Source: Volvox africanus (taxonomy: Eukaryota; Chlorophyta; Chlorophyceae; Chlamydomonadales; Volvocaceae). From it: 64,000 nucleotides of DNA. The stretch lies in NCBI GenBank assembly GCA_030268105.1, contig BSDZ01000054.1:1-64000 (forward strand), read 5' to 3'. Made by a program: the position numbers and the translations under genes. Positions 50,809 through 63,000 of the stretch are shown here, piece by piece (positions within the stretch are counted from its first letter, which is position 1; the number at the start of each line of letters is the position of its first letter). Below the pieces are notes generated by a model that had not been told where the DNA came from, did no database searches, and saw only the letters and a list, made by a program, of their open reading frames with translations.

Positions 50809-53800
50809 GGCAAGAAGCTCAGCAAACTTAAAATCCTTGGCATAAGTGTCTCTGATGTTTGGTGAGTTGCCCCAGTATACATGAGCTATTCCTTATTGAC
50901 TTAGGATGCCTTCATAATTAAGAATGTGCGAATCGATATGGTGAGACATGGACGATGGTACACAAGGAGCACTGACCCGTGGGTCAGCACAACTGGGTCT
51001 TTGGTTCTCCTATACGCAGTATAGAGCGAGTAGGCGGGACTACGCTTCGCGATGGGTTAGGACTTACTAGCGTTTCTTGCTGAACGTTTGCTGCCGGTTC
51101 GTTGTTTGCTGCCCGCAGCAAGCACATCATGCAACCAGATGTACCTCACTCCCTGCGGCTCCAGGGCATTTTGATTGGTGAGGCCATGCTTGGTTTATCG
51201 CAAAGGGCAAGATTTGTCTATGATGAAGACAGCTCATAATTATGCCACTTGGCTTTGCTGTTGGAAACCCATAACGGACCCGCAGGTTCTACAACACAAT
51301 TTTGATCTGTGCTCATGCTACATGGGCAATCATGCTGAACGACGTTGAAAATGCTAATGCCTTTCTAAGTTTTTGCGGGCTTGCCATGATGCAGGAGGCG
51401 TGGTTATCGTGTTCAACCGACAACAGCTGTACCTGTTGGGTAGGTTAAGGGAAGGTCGTACATGTAAAAGATGTGGGGATGCTACGGGACTGGCCCAGAT
51501 CGGTAAGAGATACCTTGTCATTCCGTATTACCGCCGTCCTGCCGACCTGCAGCATGCGACCCGCTCAGGGGGAGCGTAGTACGTCGTGACAACCTTGAGC
51601 TAAGTCTTCAAGGGGGACCTGTGGCGATTTGTTTAAAAAGACGGATAGGCGAGGCAACTGCCACCTTCCATTTACAAAGGCAGGAAGAGTTGCCTGCCTG
51701 CCGTGCGTATATTGCCCCAGCTTTTTTCCGCTAGGAGTCTTATAGCTGCCGTACCACTCGGTATCTCTTTTTAAAAGAGGATCTGCAGGATATGCTCCGG
51801 AAGGTGACCGCAGCCAAGGCGCCCGAGCGATCCGCAGCCGCGGTCGTCAAAACGGTCCTGCACCGGGGCCGAGACAAGGCCAGGTACGTGCCGCTCACCT
51901 TTACAGCAGGCGATCCGTCAGGCTGGCTTAAACCCTCAGCACACGGACGCCCATACCTCCATCTGGGTCGGCCTCAACACCCTGGACTGGAATTGATTGT
52001 GGGACCCCTAGCCGAAAAATAACAGTTCGGCGCCTCTGGCCGGCTTGGGCAGTGGCCGTGAGGTTGCAAGTAGACGTGGAATCAGATAGTGGGCAGATGG
52101 AGGACGATGTGTATGAATTGTAATTTGTCATCCTTGACACGCTGGCATTTGGGCCGCCTGGCATGGCTGTATATGGCTCTTACCACAACCGCACCAGCAC
52201 CGGCAGTGTGTTCATTGGTTCCGCAGGGTGGAAGCCATTACTTTGGTGGAAGATACGGCCCCAGATATGATGATGATGTCATCTCACGTTCTGGGTCAGA
52301 TCGAAGATCTGGACGATTTGGAGCTGCTTGAGCCGCTGGAGCGTCAGGAAGGGCGGGCTGACCCACATGAGCATTTTGAGGAAACCGAAGGGGACATCGC
52401 CCGCGCGGTGGGGCGGCGACACGATGGTCGCAGTGGCGGGCACATAAGGGGTCTGCGGGAGGATGATGAGGAAGAGAATTTGTTGATGTTGTCTACCCTG
52501 GCACCGCCGAGCTTTAAAAAGGACGGCAGCGGTGCAGGTGCGTGTGTAGCTATTAAGATGAAACTCGCTACTCGCTACTCGGACACGCGTGCCTCACTCA
52601 GACGCTGAGAGGATTTGAGTCGCCGCTACCGGGGACTAGGGGCAAGGTGGAAGGACAGGGAAAGCCGCTGCAAATAGACGATGTAGATCAATGAGGCCTA
52701 TGGTAAGGCCTATGGCACACAACACCGACTGATTCACAACACCGACTGACCCACATATCAGGAATACGGACAAGGGAGATATTTGAGGGCGGACATGGAA
52801 GCACGCCCGACATGACAAATCTTCTTAAGCAAGCGGCTAAGATCCACGACTGAACTGAACTGCCCATCATATCAAGCTGCAACCCCACCAATTTAACGTT
52901 GTGATGTCCATCATGCCCACGCCCCCTTCAGAAGGCGCTCAGCGGGGAGGAGGCGCCAAGGGGGGTCGGGTCAGAGGTGCAGCTGGGCCATCAAACCAAG
53001 TCCCTCGTGACCTGTAAGTCGGGATGGATAAGAGGGCGGCGCTTTTTAGTGGAACAGTGGAACCCTCGGCTGCCATGCATGTACGACGGCAGCGCAAGAT
53101 AAGGCCCATCAAGAGTCGGGCCGGTTGGGGCTTTAGCACGCAGGAATTCTGATTATAAAATGAAGTTAACAGCATGAATTATATGATACGCGTGTCATCC
53201 ATAATGGGGTAAATAAGGAATACAATGAAGGAAATGGATGTAAGCATTTGCGATAAGCTGTTGTATCTCTGTTGTGTCGGCCAACAAAGGCCCGATCGGA
53301 AGGATGACCATCTAAGGTCCAGGATCCTTTGACACTGCCCGTAGATACCCCAGGATACTACATAAGCGTGTAACAGCGTGGGGATCACTCACTTGTCCTT
53401 TCCCCTGTCTCTCACGCGATGCTAGATGCGTTCCACTTAGTCTCTTGCGATTCAGCGAGTAGTAGCAGGTGGTTCACACAGGTACCCACCACGCACACAT
53501 ATATGCGTCCACCCAAACGAAAACTTTAAACCGAATGCACCCACGCACGCCGAATTATATGTACACCCTGCCTTCTTCACGACCTGCTACTATCATGCGG
53601 TAACCTCCCGTTATGGGTTTAGGGTTACCCCATATCGTTTTCGTTCTCTTCTTTCTCTTTCCTACCCGTCCCGTGCATGATTAGCAACGACGATGAGGTT
53701 TTTGAAGCCCCCGATTTACGGGTCCTGCTGAATGACGATGACGACGAGGATAGCGCTTTTTTCCTGTCGTTCGGTAAGTCGATTGTCGGTTATCGGTTGT

Positions 53801-56000
53801 CGGTCAGGCATTGGCCAAGAGTGCTGTTAGTTGGGGCCGTGGATGCCGTGGGGCCGAGGGGCCGTGGATGTCGCAGTACTTGACGTACATTCCCCCTCCC
53901 GTACCCTCCCTTACCGTCTTAATACCTGCCATACTGCGCCTCAGGACTGACTGGTTTATTATCCAAAGTAAAGCTATTGCTATCGAAAAGTCCTCTGTGT
54001 GTGTCGCCGTAATTCTTATCACACCTGTTCCCGCATGTTCGGTGTAGATCACGTAATGCCCTGCACGCCTACTACAGGCGGTCTGGCTGCTGCAGCTCCG
54101 ACGGCGGCGGTGGCGGCGGCGGCAGCAGCCACCGCGGCAGCAGCCACCACAGCCGATGGCGGTCGCCGCTCCGGGCCGAGTAGCACGGCCGGCGCAGCCT
54201 CCTTGCTGGCGCGGAGCCCCACTGGGACTGGCGCTCTCGCCACCGCAAACACCGCTGGCGGGACCGCGGCGGCGCATACACTGGATCCGTTGAACGAGAT
54301 GCGCGAGATGGAAGACAGCGAGATGCATTTCGCCGAGGAGCTGCCCACCGACCTTCACTTCCTGAGCGACTTCACTCCCGAGGATGCGCAGCAGCAGTTG
54401 CACTCGGAAGGGGCCCAACTGCGCGCCACTACCCCTACCTGCGGCCAGCCCGCGCCGTCGCTTGTGCCGCTTCCAAGCATCGGAGCCCCCATGGACCACT
54501 TCATGCCACCCTCTCCGTTGCATGACGGTAATAATGGCTTCACGGCTACTGTTGGGGTCCACCGAATAGATGTAAATTGGACCGGATTTGCCTGGATCAG
54601 GAGATTGGTGGGAGATTAGTGGAGTCCGTGGCGATGATTTGCCCCATCTGGGTCGAGAATAGATAGACTAGACTAGACCAGATAGACTAGACTTGATAGA
54701 TTAGATAGACTAAATAGATAAAAAAGCAAATGGCTGGGGAGGCATCATGGAAACAGGGAAAGAAAGGGATGAACTTGTTTGTAGGAAATTTGTTTGTAGG
54801 AAATGAAACATGCGGCTGGAGTCAATAGCCGCAGGAGCGTCGTAAGGTTTGTTCCTTTGAATGGTGATGACACGACGTAGCGGAACCCGGGGGGTTAGGG
54901 GCCGAGAGAACTAAGTTCTTAGGCATACTGGTGCCGGTCAGCCGGTGCGTACTGCAACAAGGGGAGCTGTAAGCGGTGTTCAAGAACCCGGATGTTCTTC
55001 CCATGCGACCAGGTGGCGGGTCGAACCTATCGTGAATGGACATTGGAATCGTCTGTGCTGCTCAAGTCCAGAATCAATGTTGCGCCAGACCCGAGCGGCG
55101 GCAGTGACCCGGGTCACAATGCCGGCCTGGTCTGGGCATCAGGGACAACGGCCGCTGCCCCCTTCGCGGACCCTTTCAACGGCCGTCGCTTCACCAGCGA
55201 CCCCTACGACGGAACCCCTGGGCCCATGATATTCGTTGCAGTGGCGGGGATGCTGGCGGCAGGCCACGTTGCCGCGGCGTCCGATGCGGTAAGGCACGGA
55301 GCGGCGGCGATGTTGAACGGTAGCGGCATGACATGGGGTCGCCACCTGGTGCGTCTGGTGGCAATGGCGGCGGAGGCGGACGAGGTGGTGGAGGACGTTG
55401 AGGAGGAGGATGTTGAGGGCTACGTCAACGTTACTCACGGAGGGCCAAGGCGGCGAACTGCTGCCGTGGAAGAGCCGGGTGGGTGTTTGGGGTTTGGTGG
55501 TATTATGGAACTCCCCAAGGATATTAATTTAATGTTTCTATAAATTTACTTTGCGCAACAACTGCTTCGTCGCCACGTTGCCGCTTTTCCCCGTCCTTTT
55601 AGTCATATTCTTTGTGTCGTGATATTTTAGATAGGCAGGTTTTACTGGAAATTTTTAATAGTTGAAGAAAAGGGGGAAATAATCATCTTGAATTATGGTT
55701 ACGTTTTGCTGAAAGGACTGGAGAAAAGAAGTTAAATAACCTCCTGGATTAAATACGACGGCGATTAAATTTGAAGGATTGCAACAGATACCGACAATTT
55801 TTTAGTTAATCAAGACGAATCAGTTCAGAATTATAATATTACCAAGAACGATAATTTAATAATTTTTTTAGACCTAACTCCAAATGAACTTATGGTTACA
55901 TCTTGGTTGTACACTACCTTATATTATATACCTTGTGCCTTATACATGATATCGGCCTTCTAGAAGACGGAGCTAGGAGTTTGTGTTTGCCGTAGCGCTA
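50375..56000. repeat. Large tandem unit, copy 5, right-truncated
   Basis: Collinear with copy 4 until GCGCTA at 55995-56000. There it switches to GCAAACTTAAAATCC, a sequence from near the left end of the core. The last 1.3 kb of the core is missing. A private local duplication of TTTGTTTGTAGGAAA near 54790 adds 11 bp net in a predicted intron. Confidence 0.94.
51735..55543 (+). pseudogene. Truncated gene fragment, copy 5 (exons 1-7 only)
   Basis: Exons start at 51735, 52227 (exon 3), 52932, 53685, 54078 and 54923. The repeat breaks at 56000 inside the predicted intron 7, so exon 8 is absent and even the chimeric end is lost. If transcribed, exon 7 could read through to the stop ending at 55543, or splice into sequence of copy 6. 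Confidence 0.6.
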
Positions 56001-56913
56001 GCAAACTTAAAATCCTTGGCATAAGTGTCTCTGATGTTTGGTGAGTTGCCCCAGTATACATGAGCTATTCCTTATTGACTTAGGATGCCTTCATAATTAA
56101 GAATGTGCGAATCGATATGGTGAGACATGGACGATGGTACACAAGGAGCACTGACCCGTGGGTCAGCACAACTGGGTCTTTGGTTCTCCTATACGCAGTA
56201 TAGAGCGAGTAGGCGGGACTACGCTTCGCGATGGGTTAGGACTTACTAGCGTTTCTTGCTGAACGTTTGCTGCCGGTTCGTTGTTTGCTGCCCGCAGCAA
56301 GCACATCATGCAACCAGATGTACCTCACTCCCTGCGGCTCCAGGGCATTTTGATTGGTGAGGCCATGCTTGGTTTATCGCAAAGGGCAAGATTTGTCTAT
56401 GATGAAGACAGCTCATAATTATGCCACTTGGCTTTGCTGTTGGAAACCCATAACGGACCCGCAGGTTCTACAACACAATTTTGATCTGTGCTCATGCTAC
56501 ATGGGCAATCATGCTGAACGACGTTGAAAATGCTAATGCCTTTCTAAGTTTTTGCGGGCTTGCCATGATGCAGGAGGCGTGGTTATCGTGTTCAACCGAC
56601 AACAGCTGTACCTGTTGGGTAGGTTAAGGGAAGGTCGTACATGTAAAAGATGTGGGGATGCTACGGGACTGGCCCAGATCGGTAAGAGATACCTTGTCAT
56701 TCCGTATTACCGCCGTCCTGCCGACCTGCAGCATGCGACCCGCTCAGGGGGAGCGTAGTACGTCGTGACAACCTTGAGCTAAGTCTTCAAGGGGGACCTG
56801 TGGCGATTTGTTTAAAAAGACGGATAGGCGAGGCAACTGCCACCTTCCATTTACAAAGGCAGGAAGAGTTGCCTGCCTGCCGTGCGTATATTGCCCCAGC
56901 TTTTTTCCGCTAG

Positions 56914-57062
56914 GAGTCTTATAGCTGCCGTACCACTCGGTATCTCTTTTTAAAAGAGGATCTGCAGGATATGCTCCGGAAGGTGACCGCAGCCAAGGCG
57001 CCCGAGCGATCCGCAGCCGCGGTCGTCAAAACGGTCCTGCACCGGGGCCGAGACAAGGCCAG
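56914..57062 (+). CDS. Exon 1 of the model
   Basis: Follows CAGCTTTTTTCCGCTAG. It opens with ESYSCRTTRYLFLKEDLQDM and continues basic and Ala-rich to GCCAG|GTACGT, phase 2. The first ATG, codon 20 of this exon, is at 56971 and could be the true start if 56913 is not a splice acceptor. Confidence 0.55.
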
Positions 57063-60000
57063 GTACGTGCCGCTCACCTTTACAGCAGGCGATCCGTCAG
57101 GCTGGCTTAAACCCTCAGCACACGGACGCCCATACCTCCATCTGGGTCGGCCTCAACACCCTGGACTGGAATTGATTGTGGGACCCCTAGCCGAAAAATA
57201 ACAGTTCGGCGCCTCTGGCCGGCTTGGGCAGTGGCCGTGAGGTTGCAAGTAGACGTGGAATCAGATAGTGGGCAGATGGAGGACGATGTGTATGAATTGT
57301 AATTTGTCATCCTTGACACGCTGGCATTTGGGCCGCCTGGCATGGCTGTATATGGCTCTTACCACAACCGCACCAGCACCGGCAGTGTGTTCATTGGTTC
57401 CGCAGGGTGGAAGCCATTACTTTGGTGGAAGATACGGCCCCAGATATGATGATGATGTCATCTCACGTTCTGGGTCAGATCGAAGATCTGGACGATTTGG
57501 AGCTGCTTGAGCCGCTGGAGCGTCAGGAAGGGCGGGCTGACCCACATGAGCATTTTGAGGAAACCGAAGGGGACATCGCCCGCGCGGTGGGGCGGCGACA
57601 CGATGGTCGCAGTGGCGGGCACATAAGGGGTCTGCGGGAGGATGATGAGGAAGAGAATTTGTTGATGTTGTCTACCCTGGCACCGCCGAGCTTTAAAAAG
57701 GACGGCAGCGGTGCAGGTGCGTGTGTAGCTATTAAGATGAAACTCGCTACTCGCTACTCGGACACGCGTGCCTCACTCAGACGCTGAGAGGATTTGAGTC
57801 GCCGCTACCGGGGACTAGGGGCAAGGTGGAAGGACAGGGAAAGCCGCTGCAAATAGACGATGTAGATCAATGAGGCCTATGGTAAGGCCTATGGCACACA
57901 ACACCGACTGATTCACAACACCGACTGACCCACATATCAGGAATACGGACAAGGGAGATATTTGAGGGCGGACATGGAAGCACGCCCGACATGACAAATC
58001 TTCTTAAGCAAGCGGCTAAGATCCACGACTGAACTGAACTGCCCATCATATCAAGCTGCAACCCCACCAATTTAACGTTGTGATGTCCATCATGCCCACG
58101 CCCCCTTCAGAAGGCGCTCAGCGGGGAGGAGGCGCCAAGGGGGGTCGGGTCAGAGGTGCAGCTGGGCCATCAAACCAAGTCCCTCGTGACCTGTAAGTCG
58201 GGATGGATAAGAGGGCGGCGCTTTTTAGTGGAACAGTGGAACCCTCGGCTGCCATGCATGTACGACGGCAGCGCAAGATAAGGCCCATCAAGAGTCGGGC
58301 CGGTTGGGGCTTTAGCACGCAGGAATTCTGATTATAAAATGAAGTTAACAGCATGAATTATATGATACGCGTGTCATCCATAATGGGGTAAATAAGGAAT
58401 ACAATGAAGGAAATGGATGTAAGCATTTGCGATAAGCTGTTGTATCTCTGTTGTGTCGGCCAACAAAGGCCCGATCGGAAGGATGACCATCTAAGGTCCA
58501 GGATCCTTTGACACTGCCCGTAGATACCCCAGGATACTACATAAGCGTGTAACAGCGTGGGGATCACTCACTTGTCCTTTCCCCTGTCTCTCACGCGATG
58601 CTAGATGCGTTCCACTTAGTCTCTTGCGATTCAGCGAGTAGTAGCAGGTGGTTCACACAGGTACCCACCACGCACACATATATGCGTCCACCCAAACGAA
58701 AACTTTAAACCGAATGCACCCACGCACGCCGAATTATATGTACACCCTGCCTTCTTCACGACCTGCTACTATCATGCGGTAACCTCCCGTTATGGGTTTA
58801 GGGTTACCCCATATCGTTTTCGTTCTCTTCTTTCTCTTTCCTACCCGTCCCGTGCATGATTAGCAACGACGATGAGGTTTTTGAAGCCCCCGATTTACGG
58901 GTCCTGCTGAATGACGATGACGACGAGGATAGCGCTTTTTTCCTGTCGTTCGGTAAGTCGATTGTCGGTTATCGGTTGTCGGTCAGGCATTGGCCAAGAG
59001 TGCTGTTAGTTGGGGCCGTGGATGCCGTGGGGCCGAGGGGCCGTGGATGTCGCAGTACTTGACGTACATTCCCCCTCCCGTACCCTCCCTTACCGTCTTA
59101 ATACCTGCCATACTGCGCCTCAGGACTGACTGGTTTATTATCCAAAGTAAAGCTATTGCTATCGAAAAGTCCTCTGTGTGTGTCGCCGTAATTCTTATCA
59201 CACCTGTTCCCGCATGTTCGGTGTAGATCACGTAATGCCCTGCACGCCTACTACAGGCGGTCTGGCTGCTGCAGCTCCGACGGCGGCGGTGGCGGCGGCG
59301 GCAGCAGCCACCGCGGCAGCAGCCACCACAGCCGATGGCGGTCGCCGCTCCGGGCCGAGTAGCACGGCCGGCGCAGCCTCCTTGCTGGCGCGGAGCCCCA
59401 CTGGGACTGGCGCTCTCGCCACCGCAAACACCGCTGGCGGGACCGCGGCGGCGCATACACTGGATCCGTTGAACGAGATGCGCGAGATGGAAGACAGCGA
59501 GATGCATTTCGCCGAGGAGCTGCCCACCGACCTTCACTTCCTGAGCGACTTCACTCCCGAGGATGCGCAGCAGCAGTTGCACTCGGAAGGGGCCCAACTG
59601 CGCGCCACTACCCCTACCTGCGGCCAGCCCGCGCCGTCGCTTGTGCCGCTTCCAAGCATCGGAGCCCCCATGGACCACTTCATGCCACCCTCTCCGTTGC
59701 ATGACGGTAATAATGGCTTCACGGCTACTGTTGGGGTCCACCGAATAGATGTAAATTGGACCGGATTTGCCTGGATCAGGAGATTGGTGGGAGATTAGTG
59801 GAGTCCGTGGCGATGATTTGCCCCATCTGGGTCGAGAATAGATAGACTAGACTAGACCAGATAGACTAGACTTGATAGATTAGATAGACTAAATAGATAA
59901 AAAAGCAAATGGCTGGGGAGGCATCATGGAAACAGGGAAAGAAAGGGATGAACTTGTTTGTAGGAAATAAATGAAACATGCGGCTGGAGTCAATAGCCGC

Positions 60001-63000
60001 AGGAGCGTCGTAAGGTTTGTTCCTTTGAATGGTGATGACACGACGTAGCGGAACCCGGGGGGTTAGGGGCCGAGAGAACTAAGTTCTTAGGCATACTGGT
60101 GCCGGTCAGCCGGTGCGTACTGCAACAAGGGGAGCTGTAAGCGGTGTTCAAGAACCCGGATGTTCTTCCCATGCGACCAGGTGGCGGGTCGAACCTATCG
60201 TGAATGGACATTGGAATCGTCTGTGCTGCTCAAGTCCAGAATCAATGTTGCGCCAGACCCGAGCGGCGGCAGTGACCCGGGTCACAATGCCGGCCTGGTC
60301 TGGGCATCAGGGACAACGGCCGCTGCCCCCTTCGCGGACCCTTTCAACGGCCGTCGCTTCACCAGCGACCCCTACGACGGAACCCCTGGGCCCATGATAT
60401 TCGTTGCAGTGGCGGGGATGCTGGCGGCAGGCCACGTTGCCGCGGCGTCCGATGCGGTAAGGCACGGAGCGGCGGCGATGTTGAACGGTAGCGGCATGAC
60501 ATGGGGTCGCCACCTGGTGCGTCTGGTGGCAATGGCGGCGGAGGCGGACGAGGTGGTGGAGGACGTTGAGGAGGAGGATGTTGAGGGCTACGTCAACGTT
60601 ACTCACGGAGGGCCAAGGCGGCGAACTGCTGCCGTGGAAGAGCCGGGTGGGTGTTTGGGGTTTGGTGGTATTATGGAACTCCCCAAGGATATTAATTTAA
60701 TGTTTCTATAAATTTACTTTGCGCAACAACTGCTTCGTCGCCACGTTGCCGCTTTTCCCCGTCCTTTTAGTCATATTCTTTGTGTCGTGATATTTTAGAT
60801 AGGCAGGTTTTACTGGAAATTTTTAATAGTTGAAGAAAAGGGGGAAATAATCATCTTGAATTATGGTTACGTTTTGCTGAAAGGACTGGAGAAAAGAAGT
60901 TAAATAACCTCCTGGATTAAATACGACGGCGATTAAATTTGAAGGATTGCAACAGATACCGACAATTTTTTAGTTAATCAAGACGAATCAGTTCAGAATT
61001 ATAATATTACCAAGAACGATAATTTAATAATTTTTTTAGACCTAACTCCAAATGAACTTATGGTTACATCTTGGTTGTACACTACCTTATATTATATACC
61101 TTGTGCCTTATACATGATATCGGCCTTCTAGAAGACGGAGCTAGGAGTTTGTGTTTGCCGTAGCGCTAGGATGTAGGCCAGCTTGCGGATGGTGTCATTA
61201 CGGCCGGCGCCCCGTATCGACGTTTTTTTAATTGCGTTTGCATGCCTCATTTACTTTCGCACATCCTGTTTTCGAAATCCAGTTCAGTCAATGACAGTCC
61301 CCTCTGTGGTGCCGTGCCTTGATGGCTCTTGCCCATGTTAAGCCGTAATAAGTTGCCAAAGCCCATGCACAGTCGATGGGCTCTGCCCAAGACACCCGAC
61401 CTTATGTCAGTGGGTACATGATCTATTGGTGTATTGTCTTGTCCGATGCTTAGATGCCGGGCGCGTGCAGCGGCTGTGCACGGTGAAGAGCGCTGCCCCC
61501 CGTGCAGCCACGGCTTCTGGAGCAAGGGGCAACGACGCGCAGCAGCGCAAGGAACAACATCAACAGCAAGGGACGACTGCAGCGGAAGACGAAGGGGAGG
61601 GGGAGGAACAGAGGCAGCAGCCGAAACGGTCTAACTGCAAAGGAGCGAGTGAGAGATTGATAGATATGGAGCGCAGGGTGAAGGAGCAGGACCTGGAGGC
61701 ATCCGAAGGGCACCGCATCGATGGGCGCCTCTGGGGAGCATTCCATCCGGCGGAGGCGGCAGTAGGAGAGGCGGAGGCTATCATGCAAGCCATGGAGACG
61801 CCCGCAGATGAGCAGATGCAAACAGAGGATGATATCGATGATATCGAAATGGAAAGGTCGGTCTGCTGCGAGTCAAAGGGGGGATAGAATTGTGGGTTGG
61901 GGGACGCGTTTGACGGTATTGGGTGGGAAGGGGGAAATGCAGGAGGGGAGTGTCGAAGGGCTGGAGTAAGTGAAAATATAGATTGCATGCTTGTGGGTTG
62001 GTTTGAATCGCATGCCCATGCTCGTGAAACGTACCGTGCCCTTCATCACCCTTTTGTCCGCTGCGGTTGATTCCACCCAGTGCGCATGGAAGGTGTGTGC
62101 AGTTACTAATTTCCATGGATATACGCGTCGTCTAGGAGGGCTTCTCGACGGCTACTATGATGGCCGCAGTTCTTCCTCCCCACACACACTTGGTCCTCGT
62201 CCCTTCCGTATCCGCACCAGGATTCGTTTCATTCGTCTTTCCCCCACTCAGCATCGCCCTGCCTGTTCGCTTACATACAGGCTTCGTCGCCACGACACGC
62301 CGGACGGCAGCGACATGGAGCGGCAGCACCGTGCGGCGGCGGTTGGACTGACGAGCCTCGGCCTCTTGGCTGGGTCCAGTCAGGGGCCGCCGACAGCGGG
62401 AAAATCCAGCAAGGCCACCTCTGGGAGCGATGAGAGCAGCCTGGGCCGGGAGACCGAAGACGAGGTCATGGCCAAGGAGACCTATAGGTGAGGTGCCTTC
62501 TTTCTACAACGACTATGTTCAGTCAACGTGGCCGTTCACAATCGATGTAATTCGTGTAATAAATAAATAAATAAATTTATTTTTATATGCACATTATATC
62601 TTCAAAAGAAGCTCTGACAGATGATGGGGACGGATTTTAATGTGAGCATGTAGGAGGGGGTTGGAATGGGGTAGGGCAGCTGTGTAACTAGCTGGACGCA
62701 GCAGCTTGTCCTCACATTTTCGGTAATAAGCCAGATTTACAGATTTTACAAATGGCTTTTTTGGGCCTCTTTACCGAAGCGTTCTATATGGTAATGTTCC
62801 CGTCCGTACTATGGACACACGCATGGCTTTCCATCATCTGGCAAGCTTGCACATACACATGCACACACAAGCGCGGTCTCTCTCATCCCGCGTAATGGCA
62901 CATGCAGGCGCCCCAGCGGCGCTCCGAAGAAGCGTATGTTTGGAACGGGCGCGCTGGAGGACTTGCTACCGGCGATCGACGAAGTGGACGTGCACTTTGA

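Larger units (their letters stand above)
56001..61616. repeat. Large tandem unit, copy 6, left-truncated, joined to the single-copy flank
   Basis: Starts at the core position equivalent to 50822, so the first 450 bp of the core are missing. It runs collinearly to GAACAGAGGCA at 61616. Where copies 1-4 continue with AAGCAGGTGTCACC, this copy continues with GCAGCCGAAACGG and an uninterrupted reading frame. This is the only copy attached to the rest of the gene, which marks it as the likely ancestral position. Confidence 0.94.

Noticed and set aside
57310..57405. Plus-strand reading AFGPPGMAVYGSYHNRTSTG inside predicted intron 2
   Set aside because: It looks protein-like, but its frame has no compatible donor and would run into a stop. 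Treating it as intron gives a continuous phase from exon 2 to exon 3. It remains a possible alternative exon.
58193..58335. Alternative continuation of exon 4 through a 36-bp intron to a frame ending GWGFSTQEF
   Set aside because: Phase-compatible and protein-like, but the intron would be very short. Joining exon 4 to exon 5 uses a much better acceptor. An alternative isoform cannot be excluded.
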